A stretch of 20,685 nt of DNA from JBBREP01 sp036501845 (GTDB lineage Bacteria; Actinomycetota; Acidimicrobiia; IMCC26256; PALSA-610), in contig DASXZO010000077.1 in the NCBI GenBank assembly GCA_036501845.1, positions 1-20,685 of the forward strand. Direction: 5' to 3'. Positions 1 to 6,474 of the stretch are shown here, piece by piece. Every line of letters starts with the position of its first letter. The stretch's first letter is position 1. A program made the translations under genes and the position numbers. The notes beneath the pieces are model-generated. The model was not told the origin of the DNA. It was given only the letters and a program-made list of their open reading frames with translations, and ran no database searches.

Positions 1-37
1 GCTATGCGACGCTCTACGACGCCCGTAGATCTTGGGG

Positions 38-421
38 TTAGTCGAGTTGGGCGGACAAGGTCTTGGGGGCCACACAGCGGTAGGCGTCCTCGAGAATCGC
101 CCGTAGCTCCACTTCGGGACAGGGCCGATCGAGGCGCACGCCGAGCCAGCCCCGCCCGCCCACGTACGCGGGCCGGTAGAAGCGGTCGGGCTCCTCGTCG
201 ATCATCGTCTCCTGCACGCCCGGCGGCGCGGCGCAGATCAGGCCGACGATGCCGTCGCCGTGGTGATCCTCCCAGAACGTGGCGACCGTCTTCTTCCCGC
301 GCACGAACCACGTGGGCGCGCCGTGCGAGAGCCGCTCCTCGATCTCGGGGAACGACAGGCAGATCTTGCGGACTCTCGCGAGCTGCTTCGCCGCGTCTCG
401 GGCCGGCATCGACCTGACCAT
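38..421 (-). CDS. MmcQ/YjbR family protein
   Basis: A 127-residue protein of the MmcQ/YjbR type, a small single-domain fold related to DNA-binding CyaY-like proteins; the biochemical role of most members is unknown. The family pattern is visible: an N-terminal helix with CLSFPEIEERLSHGAPTWFV, then KTVATFWEDHH, a central strand region, and GWLGVRLD followed by a C-terminal helix containing EDAYRCVAPK. The length matches the usual 115-130 residues. Two ATG codons are possible, at 421 and 409; neither has a strong ribosome binding site, and the more upstream frame is an arginine-rich shadow. I chose 421. The gene diverges from the crotonase gene with only 23 bp between starts, so the two promoters must overlap each other or the coding sequence. 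Family call is fairly sure; function is not. Confidence 0.8.
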   Translation of the reverse strand: MVRSMPARDAAKQLARVRKICLSFPEIEERLSHGAPTWFVRGKKTVATFWEDHHGDGIVGLICAAPPGVQETMIDEEPDRFYRPAYVGGRGWLGVRLDRPCPEVELRAILEDAYRCVAPKTLSAQLD

Positions 422-444
422 AGTGAGTCGACCAGACTGCGACC

Positions 445-1248
445 ATGTCCTTCGTCGTCGTCGACACACCCCGCCCGCACGTCACGCTGATCACGCTCAA
501 CCGACCCGAGCGGATGAACGCGATGGCATTCGACGTGATGATCCCGTTCCGCGAGACACTCGAAGCCGTCAGCAACGACAACGACACGCGGGTGGTGATC
601 CTCACCGGGGCGGGCCACGGTTTCTGTTCCGGTGCCGACCTCGAGGACTCGGGCATCGTGCCGAACATCGCCGGGCTCACACCCACGACGATCGCGCACC
701 GCGCGCTCGAGCTGCTCGACGACGTGATCCTCACGATCCGCAAGCTGCACCAGCCGGTAATCGGTGCGATCAACGGCGCGGCGATCGGCGGCGGCTTCTG
801 CCTGGCGTGCGCGTGCGACATGCGCGTCGCGGCACCCCAGGCCTACTTCCGTGCTGCGGGCATCAACAACGGGCTCACCGCGTCGGAGCTCGGTATCAGC
901 TACCTGCTGCCACGCGAGATCGGTGCGTCGCGGGCCTTCGAGATCATGCTCACGGGGCGCGACGTCGACGCCGCGGAAGCCGACCGCATCGGACTCGTGT
1001 CGAAGGTGGCGGCCGACGGAGCGTTGCTCGACGAGTGCTACGCGATGGCCGAAGGGATCGTCGGCTACAGCCGCATCGGTGTGGAGCTCACCAAGCGGAT
1101 GCTCTGGTCGAGTCTCGACGCCAGCAGCATGCGCGCGCACATGGATCACGAGGGGACGGCGCAGCTCTATGTGCGGCTCACCACGCAGAACTTCCAAGAG
1201 GCCATCACCGCGCGCAAGGAGAAGCGCGCGCCCGTGTTCCGTGACTGA
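445..1248 (+). CDS. Enoyl-CoA hydratase/isomerase (crotonase) family protein
   Basis: A 267-residue crotonase-fold protein expected to act on an acyl-CoA thioester in the cytoplasm. The two oxyanion-hole segments are clear: CSGADL (residues 61-66) and GAINGAAIGGGFCLA (107-121). The length is standard. Aligned to rat enoyl-CoA hydratase, both catalytic glutamates are missing: the Glu144 position is Cys119 (GGGFCLA) and the Glu164 position is Gly139 (RAAGI). An acidic residue, Glu148 in TASELGISYLLP, sits where dienoyl-CoA isomerases carry their Asp204-type residue. A plain hydratase is therefore unlikely; an isomerase or another crotonase reaction is more plausible. The stop overlaps the downstream methyltransferase start by 8 bases, so the two are co-translated. 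Substrate cannot be read from the sequence. Confidence 0.9.
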   Translation: MSFVVVDTPRPHVTLITLNRPERMNAMAFDVMIPFRETLEAVSNDNDTRVVILTGAGHGFCSGADLEDSGIVPNIAGLTPTTIAHRALELLDDVILTIRKLHQPVIGAINGAAIGGGFCLACACDMRVAAPQAYFRAAGINNGLTASELGISYLLPREIGASRAFEIMLTGRDVDAAEADRIGLVSKVAADGALLDECYAMAEGIVGYSRIGVELTKRMLWSSLDASSMRAHMDHEGTAQLYVRLTTQNFQEAITARKEKRAPVFRD

Positions 1249-2038
1249 TCGGCGCGCCGGGCGGATCAGCTTCGACGCGGTTGCCGAGCAGTACGGCGCG
1301 GCGCGGCCCGAGTATCCGCCCGAGCTCTTCGACACGGTCGTCGAGATCACTGGGATCACCACCGACTCGCGGCTCCTGGAGATGGGGCCTGGCACTGGAA
1401 TCGCCACGCGTGTGATGGCCGAGCGCGGCTTTCACATCACCGCGATCGAACTCGGCGATCACATGGCCGCAGTGGCGCGCCGCAACCTCGCCGAGTTCCC
1501 GAACGTCGAGATCGTGGTGGGCGACTTCGAGACCTGGGATCCTGGCGAGCGCGCGCCGTTCGACCTGATCTACGCCGCGACCGCGTTTCACTGGGTCGAC
1601 CCCGCCAGGCGCTACACGCGCGTCGCCGAACTCGTCCGGCCTGGCGGCCATCTCGCGATCTGGACCGCCACACACGTGTTTCCCGAACCGGGCGACCCGT
1701 TCTTCTACGAGATCCAGGATGTGTACGACACACTCGGTGACGCGTTGCCCGAGGGTGCCCTGTGGAACAAGCCGGGTGAGCTTCCCGACGAGTGGGGCGA
1801 CGAGCTGCGAGCGAGTGGTGTGTTCGACGACGTGCAGTACCACCAGTTCGCGTGGGTCGTCGACTACGACGTAGAGGCCTACATCGCCCTCCTCGACTCG
1901 TTCTCGGTGAACCTGCTGCGACCGCCCGATGAGAAGGCGTACCTCTACGGCGAGATCCGCCGCCGCGTCGCGGCACGCGACGACAAGCTCCTGCATCGCG
2001 GCTGGGGCGCGCCACTCCACATCGCCCGCCTCAAGTAA
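1241..2038 (+). CDS. Class I SAM-dependent methyltransferase
   Basis: A 265-residue class I methyltransferase starting at a GTG that overlaps the crotonase stop by 8 bases. The upstream open frame continues far into the crotonase gene but is only a shadow; homologous-looking sequence begins at RRAGRISFDAVAEQYGAARPEYP, the usual start of this family. Motif I is LLEMGPGTGIATRVM (about residues 45-59), the acidic loop is ITAIELGDHM, and motif IV is FDLIYAATAFHWVDP, followed by LVRPGGHLAIW. This is the Methyltransf_11/25 pattern, close to proteins annotated as UbiE/Trans-aconitate-type methyltransferases. The small-molecule acceptor is unknown. The tight link to the crotonase suggests a common pathway, which is inference only. 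Confidence 0.85.
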   Translation: MTDRRAGRISFDAVAEQYGAARPEYPPELFDTVVEITGITTDSRLLEMGPGTGIATRVMAERGFHITAIELGDHMAAVARRNLAEFPNVEIVVGDFETWDPGERAPFDLIYAATAFHWVDPARRYTRVAELVRPGGHLAIWTATHVFPEPGDPFFYEIQDVYDTLGDALPEGALWNKPGELPDEWGDELRASGVFDDVQYHQFAWVVDYDVEAYIALLDSFSVNLLRPPDEKAYLYGEIRRRVAARDDKLLHRGWGAPLHIARLK

Positions 2039-2068
2039 CAAGGCGCGTTCGGTCGACATCCACCCGGT

Positions 2069-3370
2069 ATGAAGTTTGCCTCCGCGCGCCGGGCGCTTGC
2101 CGGCGCGGTCGCAGCCGGGATTGCGCTGTTCGCCGTGGCCGGCCCGCCGGCAGTGGCGTCCGCGTCGGCGCCGCACCCGCCTGCGCTCGACGCCAACAAC
2201 GCCAGCGCCGAGAACCCGTACGGGTGGTTCGAAGGCGGCTTGCCGTGGCAGGGCCAATACGCCGACCCCGACATCGTGCTCTACAACGGCACCTATTACG
2301 CCTACGCCGCGAACACCGATGGCCGCTACCTCGCAGTGATGACGTCGACCGACCTCGTGCACTGGTCGGCGCACGCGCACTGGAGCACCCATGCCGCGCC
2401 CTGGCTCGGCGGCCCCGACCCGCACAGCGATCCGAGCGTCCCGGTCGAGATCCGTCGCGTCTCGGCGATGAGTAGCGGCGACATGTGGGACCTCAACGAC
2501 GCGCTGGTGGCGCCGGCCGCATGGGGTGTGCACGACGTGGTGAACGTGTGGATGCACCGCGAGTACTGGGCCACCGGCGTCACGAAGATCGCCGACACAT
2601 GGTTCAGCTATGCGGCCGTCCATTACTCCACGCGGCTCGGTGACGGCAGCGTCGACCCGTACGGCTTCGGTCGCTTCTGCCTCACGGTCGCGACGGCGCC
2701 GTCGCCGCTCGGTCCGTTCCGCGATGCAACGGGAACGCGGCCGCTCTACTGTGATTCCGATCCTGGGGGCAGTATCGATCCGGCACCGTTCGTCGATCCG
2801 CACACCGGTCAGAACTGGCTCGTGTGGAAGGCCCAGGGCCGTATGAGCAGCCCGGGAGTGACGGGATACCAGTCGTCGCTGAAGTCGGCGCGGCTCGACG
2901 CGCACGGCCGCATCACCGGTCCGGTCACCACGCTGCTCAGCACGGCGCCCGGAACGTGGGAAGGGTCGACGATCGAGAACCCGTCGATGATCCGGTGGCG
3001 GGGCCGCTGGTACCTCTTCTATTCGGCGAACTCGTTCGCGGCCGATGCCGCGGGACGCAGCCCGTATGCCACTGGCTACGCCATCTGTGCATCGCCAGCC
3101 GGTCCGTGTCATCGTCCGAGCCGGTACCCGTTGATGACATCGAGCGCGACGCAAGCCGGCCCGGGTGGCGCGAGTGCGTTCCTCGACGCGAACGGCAACC
3201 TCCGGTTGGTGTACGCCTACTACTGGCCGGGCGAGAACCGGCCGAACACGCCGATCGCGCATCCGCGCCGCATGGCCGTCACGAGCGTGGTGTGGCACAG
3301 CGATGGTTCGCTCAGCGTGCCGCCGCTCGGCGCGCCAGTATGGAGCCGCGTCGTGTTCCCGTTCGGTTGA
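2069..3370 (+). CDS. Secreted GH43-type glycoside hydrolase
   Basis: A 433-residue exported protein with a five-bladed beta-propeller signature of glycoside hydrolase family 43 or a close relative (clan GH-F). Residues 1-33 form a signal peptide: positive MKFASARR, a hydrophobic AGAVAAGIALFAVAG core, and an Ala-rich cleavage region near AVASASA. The three acidic residues of the family can be placed: Asp66 in YADPDIV as likely base, Asp237 in GGSIDPAPFVD as pKa modulator, and Glu303 in TIENPSMI as likely acid. Recurrent blade motifs such as GTYYAYA, NWLVWK and GRWYLFYSANSF support the fold. Family members cleave arabinan, arabinoxylan or xylan, acting outside the membrane. The exact substrate is not shown. 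It sits 30 bp after the methyltransferase on the same strand and may be cotranscribed or have its own promoter. Confidence 0.8.
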   Translation: MKFASARRALAGAVAAGIALFAVAGPPAVASASAPHPPALDANNASAENPYGWFEGGLPWQGQYADPDIVLYNGTYYAYAANTDGRYLAVMTSTDLVHWSAHAHWSTHAAPWLGGPDPHSDPSVPVEIRRVSAMSSGDMWDLNDALVAPAAWGVHDVVNVWMHREYWATGVTKIADTWFSYAAVHYSTRLGDGSVDPYGFGRFCLTVATAPSPLGPFRDATGTRPLYCDSDPGGSIDPAPFVDPHTGQNWLVWKAQGRMSSPGVTGYQSSLKSARLDAHGRITGPVTTLLSTAPGTWEGSTIENPSMIRWRGRWYLFYSANSFAADAAGRSPYATGYAICASPAGPCHRPSRYPLMTSSATQAGPGGASAFLDANGNLRLVYAYYWPGENRPNTPIAHPRRMAVTSVVWHSDGSLSVPPLGAPVWSRVVFPFG

Positions 3371-3397
3371 CCGCGCGCGCACACACAACCGCGTCCT

Positions 3398-3435
3398 GGG
3401 TGCAAACAACCCGCTCCCGCGGGGCTGCTGCACCC
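3398..3435. terminator. Possible bidirectional hairpin between convergent genes
   Basis: In the 95-bp convergent spacer, GGGTGCA (3398-3404) is an inverted repeat of TGCACCC (3429-3435). The 24-base interval contains a second small palindrome, CCCGCGGG (3416-3423). The location between the GH43 and nitroreductase stops fits a terminator for both strands. No T-tract follows on either side, so this is a structural suggestion only. Confidence 0.35.
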
Positions 3436-3465
3436 GGAGCGCAGATCAGGGCGCGGCGCTGCCGG

Positions 3466-4143
3466 TCAGGTGAGTGGCGCGCCGTCGAAACGGTCGATGG
3501 TGGCGAACTGGTCGACGGGCGTGCGGTTGAGCTTGGTAGGGTGCTTCGTCGGGTGGCCGAGCACCACGAGCGCGGCGATGGTGTGTGCAGGCGGAAGACC
3601 GAAGTAGTCGCGGACCTCGGCTTCGGCGCGGCACACGAACGTGGTGAGCACGCCGCCGAGTCCTTCGTCGCGCGCCGCGAGCAAGATGTTCTGCACGAAC
3701 GGGTAGATCGACGCGCCGCCGATCACGCTCACGTGCTCGGCGTCGATGTCGGTGATGGCGAGCGTGCGCAGGTCGACGCTCACGAGCAACAGCACCGGCG
3801 CGCGCTCCACCACATCCATAAACGGGTTGTCGATCGACTGCGCGCGAGCGGCAGCGAGGTCGACGGGCGGACCATGCCACTTGCCGTCGTCACCGGGCGC
3901 GAACGGCACGAGACCCTTGGCCACCTGCGCGGCGTACTCGAGGAACCCGAGGCGCGACAAGCGCGTGATCTCGGCGCGAGCTTCGGGCGACTCGATCACC
4001 GTCACGTGCCAACCCTGGCGATTACCGCCGCTGCCGGCGAACCGGGCGCTGTCGAGGATGCGCACGAGCACGTCGCGCTCCACGGTCTCGTTCGTCAATT
4101 CACGAATCGAGCCCATGCTGCGCATGGCGTCTCGCAGCTCCAT
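3466..4143 (-). CDS. Nitroreductase family FMN-dependent oxidoreductase
   Basis: A 225-residue nitroreductase-fold flavoprotein, expected to bind FMN and use NAD(P)H in the cytoplasm. The N-terminal helix and phosphate-binding part appear as ELRDAMRSMGSIRELTNETV and ARFAGSGGNRQGWHVTVI (about residues 33-50). The central helix GGASIYPFVQNILLAARDEGLGGVLTT (about 141-167) and the C-terminal AALVVLGHP are typical of the family. The ATG start lies one base downstream of the amidohydrolase stop, so the two genes form a translationally coupled pair. Members reduce nitro compounds, quinones or enones, or act in F420-like or deiodinase-type chemistry; nothing here identifies a substrate. Other candidates within the same fold cannot be excluded. 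Confidence 0.87.
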   Translation of the reverse strand: MELRDAMRSMGSIRELTNETVERDVLVRILDSARFAGSGGNRQGWHVTVIESPEARAEITRLSRLGFLEYAAQVAKGLVPFAPGDDGKWHGPPVDLAAARAQSIDNPFMDVVERAPVLLLVSVDLRTLAITDIDAEHVSVIGGASIYPFVQNILLAARDEGLGGVLTTFVCRAEAEVRDYFGLPPAHTIAALVVLGHPTKHPTKLNRTPVDQFATIDRFDGAPLT

Positions 4144-4144
4144 G

Positions 4145-5428
4145 TCAGGCCGTGGCCTTTTCCGCCATCTCGCCGACGTTGATCACGTCGCCGCCGCGCT
4201 CGAAACGGCCCGTGTCCATCGAGCGGATCGAGACGTCGTGTCCCTTCGCCTCGGCACGCAGCGCCGCGACGGTCGAGTGCTCGCGCGAGCGGTGCGCGAA
4301 CGGATCGAAGTGGTACCAGCGGCAGGCGTTCTCGTAGGTGATCTTGTTCAGCTCGTCGTCGGGAACGTCGGACGCGACCGCGGCGAGCTCCTCGGGCGCG
4401 TTGGGCCACGACGAGTCGGAGTGCGGATAGTCGCATTCCCAGGCGATGTTGTCGAGGCCGATCATGTCGCGCAGACGGATGCCCACCGGGTCGGCGATGA
4501 AGCAGGTGAGGAAGCGCTCCCGGAACACCTCGCTCGGCGTCTGGCCGTGGAAGTCCTGGCCCGTCCACGCGCGATGCATGTCGTAGGTGCGGTCGAGCCG
4601 GTCGAGGAAGTAGGGGATCCAGCCGGTGCCGCCTTCCGACAAGGCGATGCGCAGCGCGGGGAACTCCTTGATCACGCGTGACCACACCAGGTCGGCCGCG
4701 GCCTGGCAGATGTTCATCGGCTGCAGCGTGATCATCACGTCGATCGGCGCGTTGGGCGCGGTCACCACGAGGCGACCCGAACTGCCGAGGTGCACCGACA
4801 GCACGACATCGTGGTCGCTGCAGGCCTTCCACACCGGGTCCCAGTACTCCTCGTGGAAGCTCGGGTAGCCGAGCGCGGCCGGGTTCTCGGTGAACGTCAT
4901 CGAGTGGCAACCCTTGGCCGCAACGCGCGCCACTTCGGCCGCGGCGAGATCCGCGTCCCAGAGGATCGGCAGCGCGCACGGGATGAAGCGACCGGGGTAG
5001 GAGCCGCACCATTCGTCGATGTGCCAGTCGTTGTAGGCCTGTAGCACCGCGAGCGCCAGGCCCTTGTCGTCGGCACCCGCGAACAGCCGGCCCGCGAAGC
5101 CGGGGAACGACGGGAAGCACATCGAGCCGAGCACGCCGCCGGCGTTCATGTCCTTGATGCGCTCATGGATGTCGTAGCAACCGGGGCGCATCTCGTCGAA
5201 GGCGGTGGGTTCCACGCCGTACTCGCTCTTCGGACGGCCTGCCACCGCGTTCAGACCGACGTTGGGAATGACGTCGCCGTTGAACGTCCACACGTCGGAG
5301 CCGTCGTCGCGGTGCTCGACCCGCGGTGCCGCGTCGGCGTACTTCGCGGGAAGCCGCCCTTCGAACATGTGGGGCGGCTCGACGAGGTGGTCGTCGACGG
5401 AGATCAGAATCATGTCGTCAGCGCGCAT
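4145..5428 (-). CDS. Amidohydrolase family (PF04909-type) metal-dependent hydrolase
   Basis: A 427-residue TIM-barrel hydrolase of the amidohydrolase_2 group, the superfamily of ACMSD-like decarboxylases and hydrolases. The N-terminal metal motif is ISVDDHLVEPPHMF (residues 9-22, with Asp13, His14 and Glu17), a variant common in actinobacteria. Further likely ligands are His213 in SVHLGSSGR and Asp333 in WECDYPHSD. The start at 5428 is backed by a Shine-Dalgarno AAGAGG at 5440-5435, six bases before the ATG; an in-frame GTG at 5455 is an alternative. The open frame continues upstream to 6109 but there overlaps the PAP2 gene and is not coding. It is directly coupled to the nitroreductase gene. 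Substrate unknown; roles in aromatic or lactone degradation are possible. Confidence 0.88.
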   Translation of the reverse strand: MRADDMILISVDDHLVEPPHMFEGRLPAKYADAAPRVEHRDDGSDVWTFNGDVIPNVGLNAVAGRPKSEYGVEPTAFDEMRPGCYDIHERIKDMNAGGVLGSMCFPSFPGFAGRLFAGADDKGLALAVLQAYNDWHIDEWCGSYPGRFIPCALPILWDADLAAAEVARVAAKGCHSMTFTENPAALGYPSFHEEYWDPVWKACSDHDVVLSVHLGSSGRLVVTAPNAPIDVMITLQPMNICQAAADLVWSRVIKEFPALRIALSEGGTGWIPYFLDRLDRTYDMHRAWTGQDFHGQTPSEVFRERFLTCFIADPVGIRLRDMIGLDNIAWECDYPHSDSSWPNAPEELAAVASDVPDDELNKITYENACRWYHFDPFAHRSREHSTVAALRAEAKGHDVSIRSMDTGRFERGGDVINVGEMAEKATA

Positions 5429-5434
5429 TTCTTG

Positions 5435-5440
5435 CCTCTT
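5435..5440 (-). promoter_or_regulatory. Shine-Dalgarno site of the amidohydrolase gene
   Basis: On the minus strand AAGAGG lies six bases upstream of the ATG at 5428. It decides this start over the GTG at 5455, which lacks a comparable site. The rest of the 125-bp spacer 5429-5553 shows no other clear element. Confidence 0.6.
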
Positions 5441-5553
5441 GTTCGCTTCGCTCACCCAATGCTCCCGGCTATGGCGGGGTTTCCCTCGCTCCGTGAACGC
5501 GTCGGATGTTCGGTTGGCTTGCGGTCGCTCGGCTGGCGCCCAACGATACGTGG

Positions 5554-6399
5554 TCAGTCGGGTGTGGCAACCGCCGGAGGTCGCACGAGCGCTCGCGCGG
5601 AGCTGAAGGCCCAGCGGCCGGCTGCCTCGACCTGCACCATCACCGCGATGATGATGATCGAGACGATGCCGTCGAGCCAGTAGTGGTAGCCGGTGAAGGT
5701 GACGGCGGCGAAGACCAGCGCGAGGTGGAAGAGCATCAGCCAGCGCCACTTGCTTGGGCTCACGGTGATGACGGCCCATGTGAACAGCGCGGCCCACGCG
5801 ATGTGCACCGAGGGCATGGCGGAGAACTGGTCGGGGCCGCCGTGGCCGATCGACGTGTACACGTCGGGCCCGAGCAGCTTCCCGGTGTCGATCATGTGGA
5901 GATCGGGAACGAGCCGCGGCGGCGCCACCGGGATCAACTGGATGAGCAGGCACGCGAGCGTCGTGAGCGCGAGCACGTTGCGGATTCGCGGGTAGCGGTC
6001 GCGGTGGCGGAAGAACAACCAGAGCAAGAAGATGATCAGCGACGGCACGTGCTCGAACGCGTAATAGGTGTTCAGCAAGCGCACGAAGAGATGCGAGTGC
6101 AGAGCCCATTGCTGCAGCGTGTGCTCATTGGGGAGCTGCAGCGTGCGCTCGAGGTTCCACAGCGATTGGCCGTGCGCCACCGCACCGGTGTCCTGAGTAA
6201 CCGCGAGGTGCCCCGCGAGCATCCACAGTGTGTACAAGCCGAGCACCATTGCGAGCTCACGCAGGATCGCGCCCACAGCCACAGTGGTCTTCGTGGGGTT
6301 CGGCGCGTAGCGCATCGGCACGCCGACGACCGCCGCGGCTGCGCACATCACGCCGGAGTCAGTCGCAGGCAGCCAGTGCATTGTCGCAACGATGATCAC
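5554..6399 (-). CDS. PAP2-superfamily membrane protein (Aur1/Ipt1-like)
   Basis: A 281-residue polytopic membrane protein with about six hydrophobic segments. The PAP2 active-site blocks are present: FSAMPSVHIAWA with PSVH at residues 196-199, and TGYHYWLDG with Gly237, His239 and Asp243. A PPR motif at 160-162 and the conserved HVPSLIIFLLWLFFR segment match the PAP2_3 branch that includes inositol-phosphotransferase-like and lipid phosphate phosphatase-like proteins. The GTG at 6399 is preceded by GGAGG (6414-6410, ten bases away); ATG codons at 6381 and 6315 are alternatives. The gene diverges from the GH38 gene across 75 bp and is followed after 125 bp by the amidohydrolase gene. It probably removes or transfers a phospho-head group on a membrane lipid; the substrate is not known. 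Confidence 0.85.
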   Translation of the reverse strand: MIIVATMHWLPATDSGVMCAAAAVVGVPMRYAPNPTKTTVAVGAILRELAMVLGLYTLWMLAGHLAVTQDTGAVAHGQSLWNLERTLQLPNEHTLQQWALHSHLFVRLLNTYYAFEHVPSLIIFLLWLFFRHRDRYPRIRNVLALTTLACLLIQLIPVAPPRLVPDLHMIDTGKLLGPDVYTSIGHGGPDQFSAMPSVHIAWAALFTWAVITVSPSKWRWLMLFHLALVFAAVTFTGYHYWLDGIVSIIIIAVMVQVEAAGRWAFSSARALVRPPAVATPD

Positions 6400-6409
6400 G
6401 CGTGCGTTG

Positions 6410-6414
6410 CCTCC
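6410..6414 (-). promoter_or_regulatory. Shine-Dalgarno site of the PAP2 gene
   Basis: GGAGG on the minus strand lies ten bases upstream of the GTG at 6399 and is the reason for preferring this start over the ATG codons at 6381 and 6315, which have no such site. Confidence 0.5.
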
Positions 6415-6474
6415 GGCGGCGCGCCGAGCGGCTCGACGTCAGGGCCCTCGGTCACGACCTGCAAAGCTACGTCC

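Noticed and set aside
13..29. Small hairpin TCTACG/CGTAGA just downstream of the MmcQ/YjbR gene stop
   Set aside because: A 6-bp stem with a 5-base loop and no T-tract is too weak to call as terminator.
1205..3433. 742-codon open frame on the minus strand opposite the methyltransferase and GH43 genes
   Set aside because: Composition is rich in Arg, His and Val without any domain, and both plus-strand genes have intact catalytic motifs; it is a high-G+C shadow.
5429..6109. N-terminal extension of the amidohydrolase frame
   Set aside because: Overlaps the PAP2 gene in another frame and is Arg/His-rich; a good ribosome binding site supports the ATG at 5428.
5506..6474. N-terminal extension of the alpha-mannosidase frame by more than 300 codons
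   Set aside because: It runs antisense to the PAP2 gene, has no domain-like sequence, and GH38 homology begins only after the ATG at 6475.
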